Assembly: GCA_039621445.1 (NCBI GenBank)
Contig: CP154956.1
Span: 69,309,649-69,373,648, forward strand
Source: Euglena gracilis
Taxonomy: Eukaryota > Euglenida > Euglenophyceae > Euglenales
Direction: 5' to 3'
Length of the DNA: 64,000 bases
Shown piece by piece: positions 55,801 through 64,000 of this stretch. Positions within the stretch are counted from its first letter, which is position 1, and each line of letters begins with the position of its first letter. The notes below the pieces were generated by a model. That model had not been told where the DNA came from, ran no database searches, and saw nothing but the letters and a program-made list of their open reading frames with translations. Made by a program: the position numbers and the translations under genes.

Positions 55801-58610
55801 CACAGCGAGTTCGGGCTGGACCTCCGGGAGAAGGCGCGGGGCCTCTTCGTCAACAATGAGCTGACCATGAACACCATCAACATTTGTGTTCAGGCCAGCC
55901 GCCCCCTTTCCCCCCTTCGTCCCAGATGGGGCATCACAGCAGCCCCATCTGCCTTGTTTCCCCCAGGCATCTGAGCACCCCATGGCTACTTGGCCGAAGT
56001 GGCTGTCTTTGGCATCTTTTTGCCACGGGGCTTTCTGGCAGCCAACACCGTCGGGGACATGGCCACATGTGGATGGGGCTGCTGGGACTGACCCACGCGG
56101 ATCCTATCGTGGAACGCAACTCCATCCGGAAGGCCGAGCAGGCTGGAGTGCTGGTGCTGGACCACACCCAGCGCTGTCTGGGCAACCAGAAGTCCCCACA
56201 CGTTTGTCACCCGTGACACGTGTGATCACATGCGTCACACGTGTGGTCACACGTTGACGCGTGCCAACCCAGACGGCCCTGGCCGCCGGCCGGGGCAGCT
56301 TCCTGCGCAACACGGTGGAGGGCAACCACGTCGGGGTGCGCGTGCTGGCGCAGGGCCATCCACTGCTGCGGCGCAACGAGGTGCGGGAGCAGACGGGGGA
56401 GGGCGTCGTCGTCCACCAGCATGGGTGGGGCGTGTTCCGCGGGAACCGCATCCACCACAACGCCCGGTCTGGGCTGCTGGTGCAGGGCCAGGCCCCTACC
56501 TGCCCACACATACCCAACTACCCACCCACCCACACACACACACAACTTGCACACACAGTCACACATTTGCATCTACACACACAAAACAAACACACGTGCA
56601 AACACACGTATACTGCATATACGTGCATATTCATGTACACACGTATACACAATTTATATGCATATTTATTGCACTCCCGCACACCAATTGCCAGAGACCT
56701 CCTAAGAAGGAGGGTGCACATCACATACCCCCCCCGGGCAATTGACGCCCCCGGGCAATTGACGCCCCCGGGCAATTGTCACCCCTGGGTGTGCCGGCCA
56801 ATTTGTCACCCCGGGAAATTGTCACCCCCATCCGTGCTGCCCAATTTGTCACCCCCCCCCCCCCACAGAAGATGTTTGTGAACTTTCTTTTCGCCGACAC
56901 GACTCGATTGATCCTCTATTTCGCCACAACGTGCTGAGAAATGTCACATACCAAATGCTCTGCACAATATCACAGCCATAGCTGCATTTTTGCGTGTTCA
57001 CTGGTGTTTCAGATGGTGTTTTTGGTCATTTGGATTTAATGTGGCCTACATGGGTGGGCAATTGACGCCCCCGGGCAATTGACGCCCCCGGGCAATTGTC
57101 ACCCCCTCTGTGCCGGCCAAATTGTCACCCCGGGAAATTGTCACCCCCCTCCGTGCTGCCCGATTTGTCACGCGACAATTGCCCGGGGGGGGGTATGCCC
57201 ACCCTCCTGTCCACCCTCCTCCACCCTCCTTCACAGATCTGCTGATATGCAGAAAAAATATTATGTGCTGATATGCAGAAAAAAGAGTTTTTTGGACAGT
57301 TCACACATGGCCATCCTTTCCGCAGCGTCGATGTTCATTGTTGGGGCCTGCTAGAGAGGCTGGGTCCCCTGAGGTGGTGAAGAACCACATCTTTGGCGGG
57401 CTGGACGCCGGGGTGACGGTGGAGCGCGGGGGCGGCGGCACATTCCGCCACAACGAGGTGTACGCTAACCACGGGCCGGGCCTCCTCTGCCAGAGCCTCG
57501 GGCAGCCGCTGGTGGAGCACAACGCGTTCTACGACGCGAAGAACTACGGCGTGCTGGTGCGGCAGAGCGGGGTGGGGGGCCGGGGGGCAGTTCGGCCGGC
57601 CGCCACCTGGGTGCTTGTGGCCACGTGGAACGCATCGAATACCGTTCCGCCAAATATGAGACGGCCAAAACATAAGACCACGGTTGATCCCCCCCAAAAA
57701 TGTTCAATGTGTTCGCGATTTCGGACCTGTGGGGGATTTGACGTGTGTTGTTGTGCTTTTGGAGAAGGAGACCGCTCCCCCGTTTCAAAAGTTGTGCAAA
57801 TGTTCAGGGTTTCTGGTTTGAACTGTCCTATTCCAGAACAAAATCCTGACCTTGACTGTGAACCCCCCCCCCTCCCCGAGAACCTGTCAGGGACCCGCCC
57901 GGGAAACTGTCAGAGTCCCTGGTGGCCAACATGTCATCATCAGAAGCTGTCAGGGTCCCCGGTGCCGGCCGACTTGGCAGTTGCCAGTTTCTCGGGGGGG
58001 GGGCAGGGAGGGGGTCCAGGTTGCCTGCCCAGTGCTCCGCGGAGTGCCCCCCGCCACCATGTTTCTCCAGAACCGCCTTTCCCGCAACAGCCCCGCCTCG
58101 CTGTGCGTCCAGAGCGGCGGCCACCCGCGGGTGGACGCGAACCACTTCCTCGACAACCCCCGCGGGCAGGCGGTCCGCGTCTGCGACTCCGGCCGCGGGC
58201 TGTTCGTCGGCAACGCCTTCGAGGAGACGGGGGGCTCTGTGACCTGGGGCTGGGCAGAGGACAGGATGCAGACCATTTGGTAGTTGTATCTCCTCTGTAC
58301 GTGATCATCGCCATGCCAAGAATCACACATGTCAAACCGCAACCCCGAATCATTTAAGCTTCCCCTCCCAATGGTTCATTGCTTCTGGCACAGTGCTGCG
58401 GTCCCTACCACAATCCACCCGGCTCCACATGCGTCGTGCAGTCGCAGGCGGACCCTCAATTCCACGGCAACACCTTCCATGCCGAGCTGGTGCTGGAGCG
58501 CGGGGCCCTGGGGCTGGTGCAGTACAACAAGCTGATCCGGGGCAGCCACCCAGGCTGACCGCCCTGCATGTTTTCCACGTGCATGTGTGTGCGTTGTGTA
58601 TGTTGGTGTG

Positions 58611-58689
<79 letters not shown>

Positions 58690-61600
58690 GGTGTGATGTG
58701 ATGTGATGTGTGTGTGTGTGTGTGTGTGTCGGTGTGATGTGATGTGATGTGATGTGTGTGTGTGTGTGCGTGTGCATCTGGGTGGTTGTGGGCTAGTGCA
58801 TCCAGTGGTGGTGTGGGTGTGATTGCCTCCTGTCCCGCGTCCCAGCGAGGCCACAGACCGCAGGCCGGGCTGCCGCGTTCAGGTGAGGGCGCCTGAGGCC
58901 GAGGGGTGACCCTTTCAGAGGACGCCAACCCGGTGGTGCAGTTCAACCACATCACCGGGCAGACGCAGTGCGGCGTGCTCGTGAACCGCGGCGGCCGCGG
59001 TGTTGTCCGCCCAGACAGGGGTGCCTGCTGCGGGGCTCGAAAGTGACCCATGGGCCATACATAGATGCCGACACCACGGGATTTTTTTTGAGAAATGGGA
59101 AAACAAAGTGGAGGACAGGATTTGAGAGAGTGCGTGATGCACGACCCCCCCCAAATTTCATGTAACTGAGCAACAACACGCCAAACCACAAGCTAACCCT
59201 AACCCGAACCCTATCCCTAACCCTAAGCCCAACCCTAACTCTATCCCAAACTGGAACCCAATCCCTATCCCTAACCCCAACCCTAACCCTAACCTGCGTC
59301 AGAAAAAATATGTTTCTTTTAAAACGCGTGGAAAATTTCCCCCTACAGGGTACCAGCTACCCCAAAGAGTCGCCCAACTAGGGTTAATACACATGGGGGG
59401 ACCATGCCAGTGAAAGATTCATGTCTTCCAGATCGTGCCAGTGAAAGAAAAAGAGTTCAAACTGAATCGTCCTTCTCTCTTCCCCTGTTTGTTCGAGGGC
59501 CCCATCACAGTGCATTCTCAGAATAGCGGAGGACGGAGGGAACGGAGTTTGGATCAGTGGCTCGCAGAACAGTGCTCGGACGGTCATGGGAGGTTGGGTC
59601 GCGGTCGGGGGGCCGCGGCCGGCCGCGGCCCAACAAAAAAAAAATTTTGGTTGGGCCGCGGCCGGCCGCGGACCAACCAAATAAAGCTACATTTGGCAGG
59701 GGTTCGGCCGCGGCAGGTCGCGGCCCAAACCAAAATCCTGTTTTGGTTGGGCGACGGTCGGCCGCGGCCGGCCGCGGCACCTACCTCCCACGGACCAACC
59801 TCCCGTGACATCCCACCCGCAACCCCAGGGTTTGAGCATTTTGCCCTGTTTACTCAATCCATTTCACACTGCAGTCTGCTTCTGGTTGCACCTCCCATAG
59901 TTGTTGTCTCTCATTTCTTGTTTGTTCATGCCTCAGTTATTCTGCATTCCTCTGTTTTAGTATGGTCTCCCAGTCAGTCAGTCACCATGAAAGTGCTGCT
60001 CGGACAGTCATGGGAGGTTGGGCCGCGGTCGGCCGCGGCCGACCGCGGCCCAACCATTTCTGTTTTTTTGGTTGGGTGACGGTCAACCGCGGTCGGCCGC
60101 AGCCCAACCAAAATTTTACCCAAGGGTGGGTCGTGGTCGACCGCGGTCGGCCGCGGTCGACCGCGGCCCACCCAATTTCATTCTGCCTGGTACGTTGGGC
60201 CGCGGTCGGCCGCGGCCCAACCAAAAAAGAAAATTGGTTGGGCCGTGGCCGGCCGCGGCCCAACCAAAACACAATTTTGGTTGGGCCGCGGCCGACCGCG
60301 GCCGGCCGCGGCCCAACCAACGGCCACCCAACCTCCCGTGAACATCCACCCCTGGGGTTGCACCAGGGGTTGCCCAATGTGCACGGATTTGGAGCCATTT
60401 CTGGCCAAGTGGCTGGACGGAACGACTAGGCCGGGAGCAGGCTTCTGTTTAAGGAGCGTCGCACCCGCCCCAGGGGGGCCAGGGGCGAAAAACAGCGCCA
60501 GGCCAGAAGGGGGGATACAGGGCACTAAACAAACAGCCACTGCTGTGGCAGGCAGGGGGGAGGGTGGGGCATTCGACCCCCCCCCCCAGGCGATGCACCC
60601 CCCCTGCGTGCCGAAGGCGCCGGGGCCATTTTCCGCCTTGGCCATTTTCAAGGGAAAATTGGGTTGGTCGGCGGACACCAACCCATCCCCCCTGGCCTGC
60701 TATGGGCAGGCACCCCAGAGCACAAGACACCCCCCTCCCCTCTGGGATTGGTTACAGAAGCCTGGCTGGAAACTATATTTGATTGGTTTCCAGTTAGTGA
60801 TTGGTGGGATGCTGCCAGTGGAAAGTGACCTCCTGACCCATGCCCCCTCCCCCCCCCCCCCCCCCCCGGGCCCGGCACAACGTCGTCAGCGAGTGCGCGG
60901 TCGGGGTGGAGGTGACGGCGGGGGGCCAGTCCCTCGTGGAGGCCAACCTGCTGCGGGACAACCCGGTGGGCGTCTCCGTGCACGGCCAGAGCGCCAGCGT
61001 CGTGACCCGCAACACCATCACCGGCAGCGCCTCCGTGGGCGTCCGCCCGGCAGGCCATCGGAGACGACACTGGCGATGGGCAGGAGACGCCGAGTGATGA
61101 AACCCAATGCCAAGATCTGTCAAGGGGATGTCTGTGGCCATGACAAACCTGTTGGCAGCACGGTACTCCCCCCCCCCCCCCCCGGGAAACTGTCATGCCC
61201 AAGAACCTGTCAGGGTCGGTCTTGCCCGGGAAACTATCAGGGTCCCGTCACCAGCCAACCTGTCATGTCAGTATAGAAAGGTGTCAGGGTTCCCGGTGCT
61301 GGCCAACCTGTCAGGTCAGTTTATTAATTTCTCCTTGAAATGCCCTACCTGGGTATCTGTCAGGGTCCCTGGTACTGGCCAACCTGTCATGATAGGAAGT
61401 TGTCAGGTTACAGTTTCCCGGGGGGGGGGGGTAGGTTTTGAAGGGGTAGAGGATTTTGGAAGGCCTATTGTCAGTGTTCAACCGACCTTGCAGCCGTGGT
61501 CGACAGCCAGACAGATCTGTGGACGCTTCCCTTCCCTGGTGGGACAAACCGCTGGCCGGCCGCCAGCAGTCGACGGACCGCGGCTCCCCGCAGGTCACGG

Positions 61601-62922
61601 CAAACCACATCCTGCAGTGCCGGACGGGAGTCCTTATCAGTGGCACGGGGGAGGGCACCCTGGAGCGCAACGTGATCCGGCCAGGGCCGGCCAGAACCCC
61701 AAACCCGGTACCCCCGCCCATGTCCAAAGAGCCTCCCGATGGCCCCAGAAACATTCTGGGGATTCGTGCTCGCTTTTTTTTTTTGCCATTGTGCAAGAGG
61801 TCATCAGGAAGGATTTGCACAAATCCATGCTTTTTCTCAATTGTCCACAAGTATCCCCCCCAGCGTATGTCCAACAACAGCTTATCCCTGTCCTCCGAAA
61901 GGGGGGGGTGGTGGTTGTTGGGCATAGGGTTCTAATCAACACAATGTCCGTCGACGGTCGTTGGACAAGGGGGTTTTCGGTCCAAAAAAAAATACTGCTG
62001 TGTATTGGCCACACCTCTGAAAAGGTGTCCTGGTGTCCTGGGGGGGGGGCTCCCCTCCACCAGGGGGGGAATGTGCAAGTTGCATAATTTGCATTTTTTT
62101 GCATAATTTGCATTTTTTTTTGCACATTGCATATTTTGAGGAGCCTTGTTGCATGCTTCCGTCCCCTTCCCCCCCCATAGCAGCCCTGGGGCCAGGGCAG
62201 TGCAGAGGACGGCGTGCTCATCACCAGCAGCGGGCCCGCCACCATCGCCCGCAACTTCATCTGCGAAAGCGGCCACTGCGTGCAAGGGCTGCCCTTGAGC
62301 CCCATGGACTTTGGCAAACTACGTCTCTCTGCGCAGGGACCAAACCAACTGCCCGCCTGGCAGCTGCAAGCCCTGAAGAGTGGTATGCCGTCTGCAACGT
62401 GTTCCTGCTTCTGCTCGGGCAAACAAAACTTCGGATGGGAAAAAGCGTCGTTCCATTCCTGTTTGCAGCCTTGTCATTCATCCCTGGTCATCAGAGCCAT
62501 GTCGTATCTGTGCGTGTGCTGTGGGCGTATAGCATTTTTGGGAGGCTTTGCTTGGAACCCTTGAGGGGGGACTCTGCAGCAGCTCCCTTCAGCCCCGGTT
62601 CCAGTTCCAAGCAAACCCCGACCCATTGCCCAGCCCCACATGGACCCCTTCCCTCCCTCCCCCCCCTCCTGCTCTGCCCTGTGGCAGATCGTTCTGGGGG
62701 TCGGCAGGGTCTCCCCACCCCACCCTGGGGGCGAGACGTCCCTTGGCCGCGGGCTGCAGGTGGCCGGCAAGGGCCTCGCTACCGTCACGGGCAACGTGTT
62801 GTTCCAGAACAGCGTCTCCGCGCTGCTGTGCCGCGCAGAGGCCGCGCCGCGGATCACCGACAACCAGGTGTGGGGGGAGAAGCTGGGGCTGCAGATCCCC
62901 CAGGGTGCGCGGCGACGCCACA

Positions 62923-62960
<38 letters not shown>

Positions 62961-64000
62961 TGAGTGTCTACCTGTGTGTGGATGCCATAATCATTGTGCC
63001 ACATACCAATTGGTGCATTCCAAAAAGGCCAAATTGGTGAACTTTTTGTTTGTGAACCTTATTTGCGACGGGAGAGCAAGCGAGCCGTTCTGACATACAG
63101 CCCTCATGTGCAGCCCCGCCCTCCGTTTTGCCCTGGGCATTTGCATTTGAAGCGGGCCGATGCCGCTGGCCGCCGCCCTGCCCGCACGGAGGAGAGCCGC
63201 GGGGTGTACGATGGCAACAAGTTCACGCTGCTGTCGGGGCCCGGCATCCTGGTGGAGGGCAGCCAGGGCTAGCCCGCCATGGGGGGGGCTCCAAATGCCA
63301 GTGTGCTGCATAAGTCAAAGCATAACCAGTAGCTTCCGAAACCCCCTCCTATGTGACCCCCTCGTGCGCGTGGCACAAGTCTGGAGCGGCTACAGTGCAA
63401 TTTTGTGGGTTCTTGCAGGGTCGCCCACAACTGTACTTGGCAGCAGCAGAAGCATTAATATCAACGAGGGGGATCGAGGGACAAATCGACCACTGTTCAG
63501 TGGTGAAACTTGGACCCATTTGCTTTGGGAGCACAAAAATAAAGATTCATCCAACAACAGAGAGGAATTTCAGACAACAGAGAGGAATTTGTGTTCAAAC
63601 CAGCCTGACAAAAATATTTTAAAATGGTTGGATATTGCGACCCACATCGCAAGGTGGAATCGCTGGACCCTCGCTTGAGCGAGCAAAGGAGGTTCTGTCA
63701 CCTCCCTTGAAGGAGTTGGAGATTCCGCACGCATAAACACTGGTTCACAAAGAGGCTCTGGCCTCTTCCTCCACTTCCACCCCGACCTCCTGCTTTCGGT
63801 GTTGCAAACAATATGCGAGGCCCTGCCGGCGGCGCCAACCCGACGGTCACCCAGAACCAGCTGAGCAACGGGGACGACGCCGCGCTGCTGGTGCGGGGCG
63901 AGGGCACCCGCGGCACCTTTGAGCGCAACGAGGTCTTCAGTTTCCGCGGCAGAGACCGGAGCGTGGGCCCTCAAGTCCACGCTGCCTTCCCTCCCAGCTT
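37900..64000 (+). CDS. Very large right-handed parallel beta-helix protein, 3' end outside window
   Basis: About 32 exons encode repeats of the form x-N-x-I-x-x-N-x-x-x-G-V-x-V-x-x-x-G-x-P, the PbH1/NosD-type coil of about 23 residues seen in FBXO10, FBXO11, NosD and pectate-lyase-fold proteins. The first recognised exon (37900-38031) ends with GGCFSSINAAIRHAQ, the usual entry strand of such helices. The second (38497-38641) reads EIVLTAGHFEENVVV and PVILRGTQNSVIQSP, matching the 'G-x-Y-x-E-N-V-x-V' start. The exons are described in blocks below. Exon 4 to 5 keeps phase with clean sites (CTCCAG|GTGTGC; CCCG|GTGAGG). The protein would exceed 1,300 residues and more than 40 coils. No F-box was found in this stretch, and no signal peptide can be assigned because the true first exon is not certain. 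The gene may be a surface or carbohydrate-binding protein, or an FBXO11-like substrate receptor. It could also be more than one gene, since not all junctions were resolved. Confidence 0.75.
39664..39830. repeat. Clustered CTCGAACG / CGAGGAGG inverted repeats
   Basis: At least eight alternating copies of TTCGAGGAGG(C/G) and CCTCGAACG(A/T) lie within ~165 bp, with internal CTCGAG sites, so the stretch can fold in many registers. It is in the intron between beta-helix exons 3 and 4. Confidence 0.8.
39895..40603. mobile_element. Short element with C-run terminal inverted repeats and TA flanks
   Basis: The left end is TA|CCCCCCCCCCCTTGTCCAA followed by CGACC. The right end is its reverse complement, GGTCGTTGGACAAGGGGGGGG|TA. 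The flanking TA pair looks like a Tc1/mariner-type target duplication. Internal CCCGGTCAGAGACGA blocks recur at both ends. The interior carries copy 2 of the AT-rich repeat also found at 34090-34410. It has no coding capacity, so it is non-autonomous. A solitary end (GGTCGTTGGACAAGGGGG) is at about 61956. Confidence 0.75.
41445..41759. repeat. Left subterminal GCGG-N4-CCGC palindromes
   Basis: Copies at 41445, 41624, 41681, 41710 and 41748 (GCGGTATTCCGC, GCGGATAACCGC, GCGGTTATCCGC, and GCGGATTACCGC twice). Several are extended by TTAG or CTAA, giving TTAGGCGG, the same octamer as in the terminal repeat. Confidence 0.85.
43687..43983 (-). CDS. Hypothetical small protein with Cys/His cluster inside the element
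   Basis: A 98-codon frame on the minus strand starts with a basic helix (MERYLEAKKAEYREAVF). It contains a Cys/His-rich segment with CARCFLPLGKRG and LCHEFWHLDC, which could bind a zinc ion (C-x2-C ... C-H-x3-H-x2-C). Composition and the ordered residue pattern are more protein-like than other frames in this element. It is not recognised. It may be a single exon of a longer gene, or a decayed element-encoded protein. Confidence 0.35.
   Translation of the reverse strand: MERYLEAKKAEYREAVFAAPPAPEGAATSVVMDNLPNPFPVLKTETTEERMQGKPCARCFLPLGKRGLLRPMDRDLCHEFWHLDCAGRTTVSHSTCSG
44540..44995. repeat. Tandem G-run / GGCGCC-hairpin repeat
   Basis: Four to five units contain GGGCTTTGGCGCC, then TTGGCGCCAAGAG or TTCGGCGCC, then AAAATGGCCACTTTGAGGGG and a G-run with ACAAATTTGC. 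Each unit has a small GGCGCC hairpin. Confidence 0.8.
45013..45548. repeat. Foldback element, ~115-bp arms
   Basis: Arms at 45013-45125 and 45431-45548 are nearly perfect reverse complements; one block reads CAAAACCCACCCAAATGCC on the left strand. The ~300-bp loop holds three copies of TGTGTGCAAGGCAA(G/A)GATGG CCGAGT-type sequence and a long G-run/C-run pair. Confidence 0.9.
45558..45632. repeat. Perfect 38-bp palindrome plus two GGTCGCTAGCGACC palindromes
   Basis: 45558-45595 is a perfect palindrome centred on CTAG (arms ...GGTCGGAGCGA / TCGCTCCGACC...). It is followed by GGTCGCTAGCGACC at 45597 and GTCGCTAGCGAC at 45619. GGTCGGCCGACC-type repeats also occur at 45945-46005 and 46905-47045. 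Confidence 0.92.
47256..48215. repeat. Right subterminal GCGG-N4-CCGC palindromes
   Basis: Copies at 47256, 47456, 47488, 47658, 47693 (variant GCGCTAAACCGC), 47785 and 48204 (variant ending CCGT). They share sequence and TTAGG/CCTAA extensions with the left cluster. Confidence 0.85.
48445..51018 (+). other. Beta-helix exons 6-11
   Basis: Exon 6, about 48445-48667, has LAHNTISTTDPAAMLGAG, then AGITVENGALPEIAHNVIQN, then YHVGVLVRKTGG. Exon 7, about 49168-49377, has GHLRGNFIRNNVTGVQVEAG and LLEANFLWNNETGVHFAAGG. Exon 8, about 49600-49715, has SNPHCYRNVFLAADGERVGV. Exon 9, about 50235-50308, has LFEHNELVGGGAAAFQ. Exon 10, about 50455-50640, has YINGPWGKGVEVSDEGRG and ITHARSAGIMTAEG. Exon 11, about 50815-51018, has NLLMRNSLVQVECSGAEADP and VLQGNTICDAAHRGAGVA. 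Each contains whole coils ending at the G-V-x-V turn. Confidence 0.75.
51040..51890. repeat. Intron cluster of two C/G-run repeat families
   Basis: Two copies of the TGCCCAGGCAGGCAC family (about 51060-51170 and 51810-51890) flank two copies of a CAGCC/CTAGCC family with C-run/G-run cores (51285-51420 and 51575-51690). The second family also carries a GGCGCAAAGTGCCG hairpin. Confidence 0.6.
52198..52256. repeat. Short tandem CAGAGGTCAC array
   Basis: Five units of about 11 bp, (C/G)(A/T)(G)AGGTCAC(A/G)C, immediately upstream of beta-helix exon 12. Confidence 0.85.
52257..56500 (+). other. Beta-helix exons 12-22
   Basis: About 52257-52456 (FLRNAIHTSRAEGVLVAEGG); 52833-52990 (NNRFENGRGNGVWVKAGGQ, FRDNVFDANRGAGLKVSDGG); about 53170-53327 (GNTICKNTAGGVLISAKGNP, LSGNSIHGNPTAGVLVSGG); about 53437-53515 (ENNSIYGNLAPGIVVELQGN); about 54010-54115 (ANHIHDGPMGGVLCRDRGLG); about 54352-54500 (FERNVISDGEDCGVCIGSLG); about 54840-54955 (LFVRNTIRDEIHGVMVLSET); about 55330-55500 (IFSRNDIFEASGPGVIVTGG); about 55757-55893 (IFANNNVYGHSEFGLDLREK); about 56095-56195 (VERNSIRKAEQAGVLVLDHT); about 56276-56500 (FLRNTVEGNHVGVRVLAQGH, LLRRNEVREQTGEGVVVHQH). 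The repeated N-x-I / G-V-x-V spacing is the coil signature. The open frame at 53327 runs into TAG, so its donor must lie earlier or be non-GT. Confidence 0.78.
53600..53760. repeat. GGTGCCTG / GCAGGCAC intron repeat, copy
   Basis: CAGGTGCCCACC..., a C/G-run core, GGTGCCTGCCCACAGCAGGCACC, GGCACCTTCGGCGCC and GGCCATTTT: the same ordered blocks as the copies at 20530, 51040 and 60440. Confidence 0.6.
56728..57193. mobile_element. Short TA-flanked element with CCCCCCCCGGGCAATTG ends
   Basis: The left end is TA|CCCCCCCCGGGCAATTG and the right end CAATTGCCCGGGGGGGGG|TA. Inside are two ~135-bp direct copies of a CGGGCAATTGACGCCC... / CCCCGGGAAATTGTCACC block separated by ~190 bp of unrelated sequence. 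It is non-coding, in the intron after beta-helix exon 22. Confidence 0.8.
57362..59000 (+). other. Beta-helix exons 23-26
   Basis: About 57362-57570 (VVKNHIFGGLDAGVTVERGG, FRHNEVYANHGPGLLCQSLG, VEHNAFYDAKNYGVLVRQSG); about 58060-58237 (FLQNRLSRNSPASLCVQSGG, VDANHFLDNPRGQAVRVCDS); about 58441-58555 (FHGNTFHAELVLERGALGLV); about 58919-59000 (NPVVQFNHITGQTQCGVLVN). The first of these holds three complete coils. Confidence 0.75.
58603..58770. repeat. (GT)n microsatellite with GTGAT interruptions
   Basis: A long GT array broken by TCGGTGTGATGTGATGTGATG units, directly after the beta-helix exon ending near 58555. Confidence 0.95.
59190..59310. repeat. Interstitial telomere-like CCCTAA tract
   Basis: About 18 units of CCCTAA, CCCTAT, CCCAAC and related hexamers, in the opposite orientation to the tracts near 200 and 28590. 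It is followed by AGGGTACCAGCTACCCC and a GGGTTAATACACATGGGG block that resembles 29820-29925. Confidence 0.85.
59580..60335. repeat. Array of GGCCGCGG(C/T)C palindromes
   Basis: At least ten units of the form GGTTGGGCCGCGG(C/T)C, a GGCCGCGGCC core and CCAACCAAAA..., in two clusters (59580-59800 and 60005-60330) separated by ~200 bp of T-rich unique sequence. Each cluster begins with the direct repeat CGGACRGTCATGGGAGGTTG. Weak relatives lie at 29560-29720 and 1-135. Confidence 0.9.
60440..60730. repeat. GGTGCCTG / GCAGGCAC intron repeat, copy
   Basis: AGGCTTCTGTTTAAGGAGC, C-runs, GTGCCGAAGGCGCCGGGGCC, GGCCATTTTC and GGGCAGGCACCCC occur in family order, upstream of beta-helix exon 27. Confidence 0.55.
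61166..61431. mobile_element. Short TA-flanked element with CCCGGGAAACTGTCA ends
   Basis: The left end is TA|CTCCCC... C-run, CGGGAAACTGTCA; the right end is CAGTTTCCCGGGG... G-run|TA. The interior repeats CTGTCAGGGTC / CCAACCTGTCA blocks. A related copy without clear TA ends lies at about 57863-58012. Confidence 0.78.
62924..62958. repeat. (GT)n microsatellite
   Basis: A short GT array right after beta-helix exon 30, probably just inside its intron. Confidence 0.95.

Larger units (their letters stand above)
60880..64000 (+). other. Beta-helix exons 27-32 (gene continues beyond window)
   Basis: About 60880-61050 (RHNVVSECAVGVEVTAGGQS, VEANLLRDNPVGVSVHGQSA, VTRNTITGSASVGV); about 61595-61705 (VTANHILQCRTGVLISGTGE); about 62188-62290 (DGVLITSSGPATIARNFICE); about 62735-62905 (VTGNVLFQNSVSALLCRAEA); about 63185-63270 (YDGNKFTLLSGPGILVEGSQ); about 63812-64000 (VTQNQLSNGDDAALLVRGEG, FERNEVFSFRG). 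The last exon or its intron runs off the window, so the 3' end is missing. Confidence 0.75.

Noticed and set aside
1-64000. Bacterial contamination or operon structure
   Set aside because: The conserved proteins are interrupted by phase-conserving GT-AG introns throughout, which excludes a bacterial source.

Overview
The window is nuclear DNA of a eukaryote, most likely a unicellular alga or other protist; the species cannot be named from the sequence. The evidence is that coding segments are short, GC-rich islands bounded by GT...AG intron ends. These islands only make sense as proteins when spliced, and in several genes the reading phase carries across long introns without error. The introns and spacers are lower in GC and full of microsatellites, C/G homopolymers, foldback sequences and telomere-like TTAGGG tracts. 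All recognisable host genes lie on the + strand.

Layout. 0-1.6 kb holds repeats with no gene seen. 1.7-7.0 kb is a macro (ADP-ribose-binding) domain gene in at least six exons. 9.8-15.7 kb has an F-box exon and then four exons that each carry a transmembrane helix plus a terminal exon; the phases allow these to be one F-box/four-TM gene. 15.7-18.0 kb is intergenic with a GACT microsatellite. 18.0-22.4 kb is a complete gene for 5-formyltetrahydrofolate cyclo-ligase (MTHFS) in eight exons. 23.7-36.7 kb holds one or two genes: an N-terminal part with a CCHC zinc knuckle and proline-rich and acidic exons, then a helical-repeat (ARM/HEAT-like) part ending at a clear stop. 37.9 kb to the window end is one very large gene, open at its 3' end, coding for a right-handed parallel beta-helix protein of the FBXO10/11 or NosD type; about 32 exons are recognised, each carrying roughly one to three coils.

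The introns host many mobile-looking sequences. The most striking is a ~7.0 kb element at 41.3-48.3 kb inside one beta-helix intron. It has 24-bp terminal inverted repeats and a dozen copies of a GCGG-N4-CCGC palindrome, clustered only near its two ends. Other elements include a degraded transposase-like region (33.7-35.8 kb), several foldback elements, and a group of short elements with C-homopolymer ends inserted at TA dinucleotides.

The genes show no operon-like or pathway link. MTHFS is one-carbon metabolism, the macro protein is an ADP-ribose binder or hydrolase, the F-box protein suggests SCF ubiquitin ligation, and the beta-helix protein may be a surface, carbohydrate-binding or ubiquitin-ligase substrate-recognition protein. 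Exon edges are given exactly only where splice signal and reading phase agree; the others are approximate.
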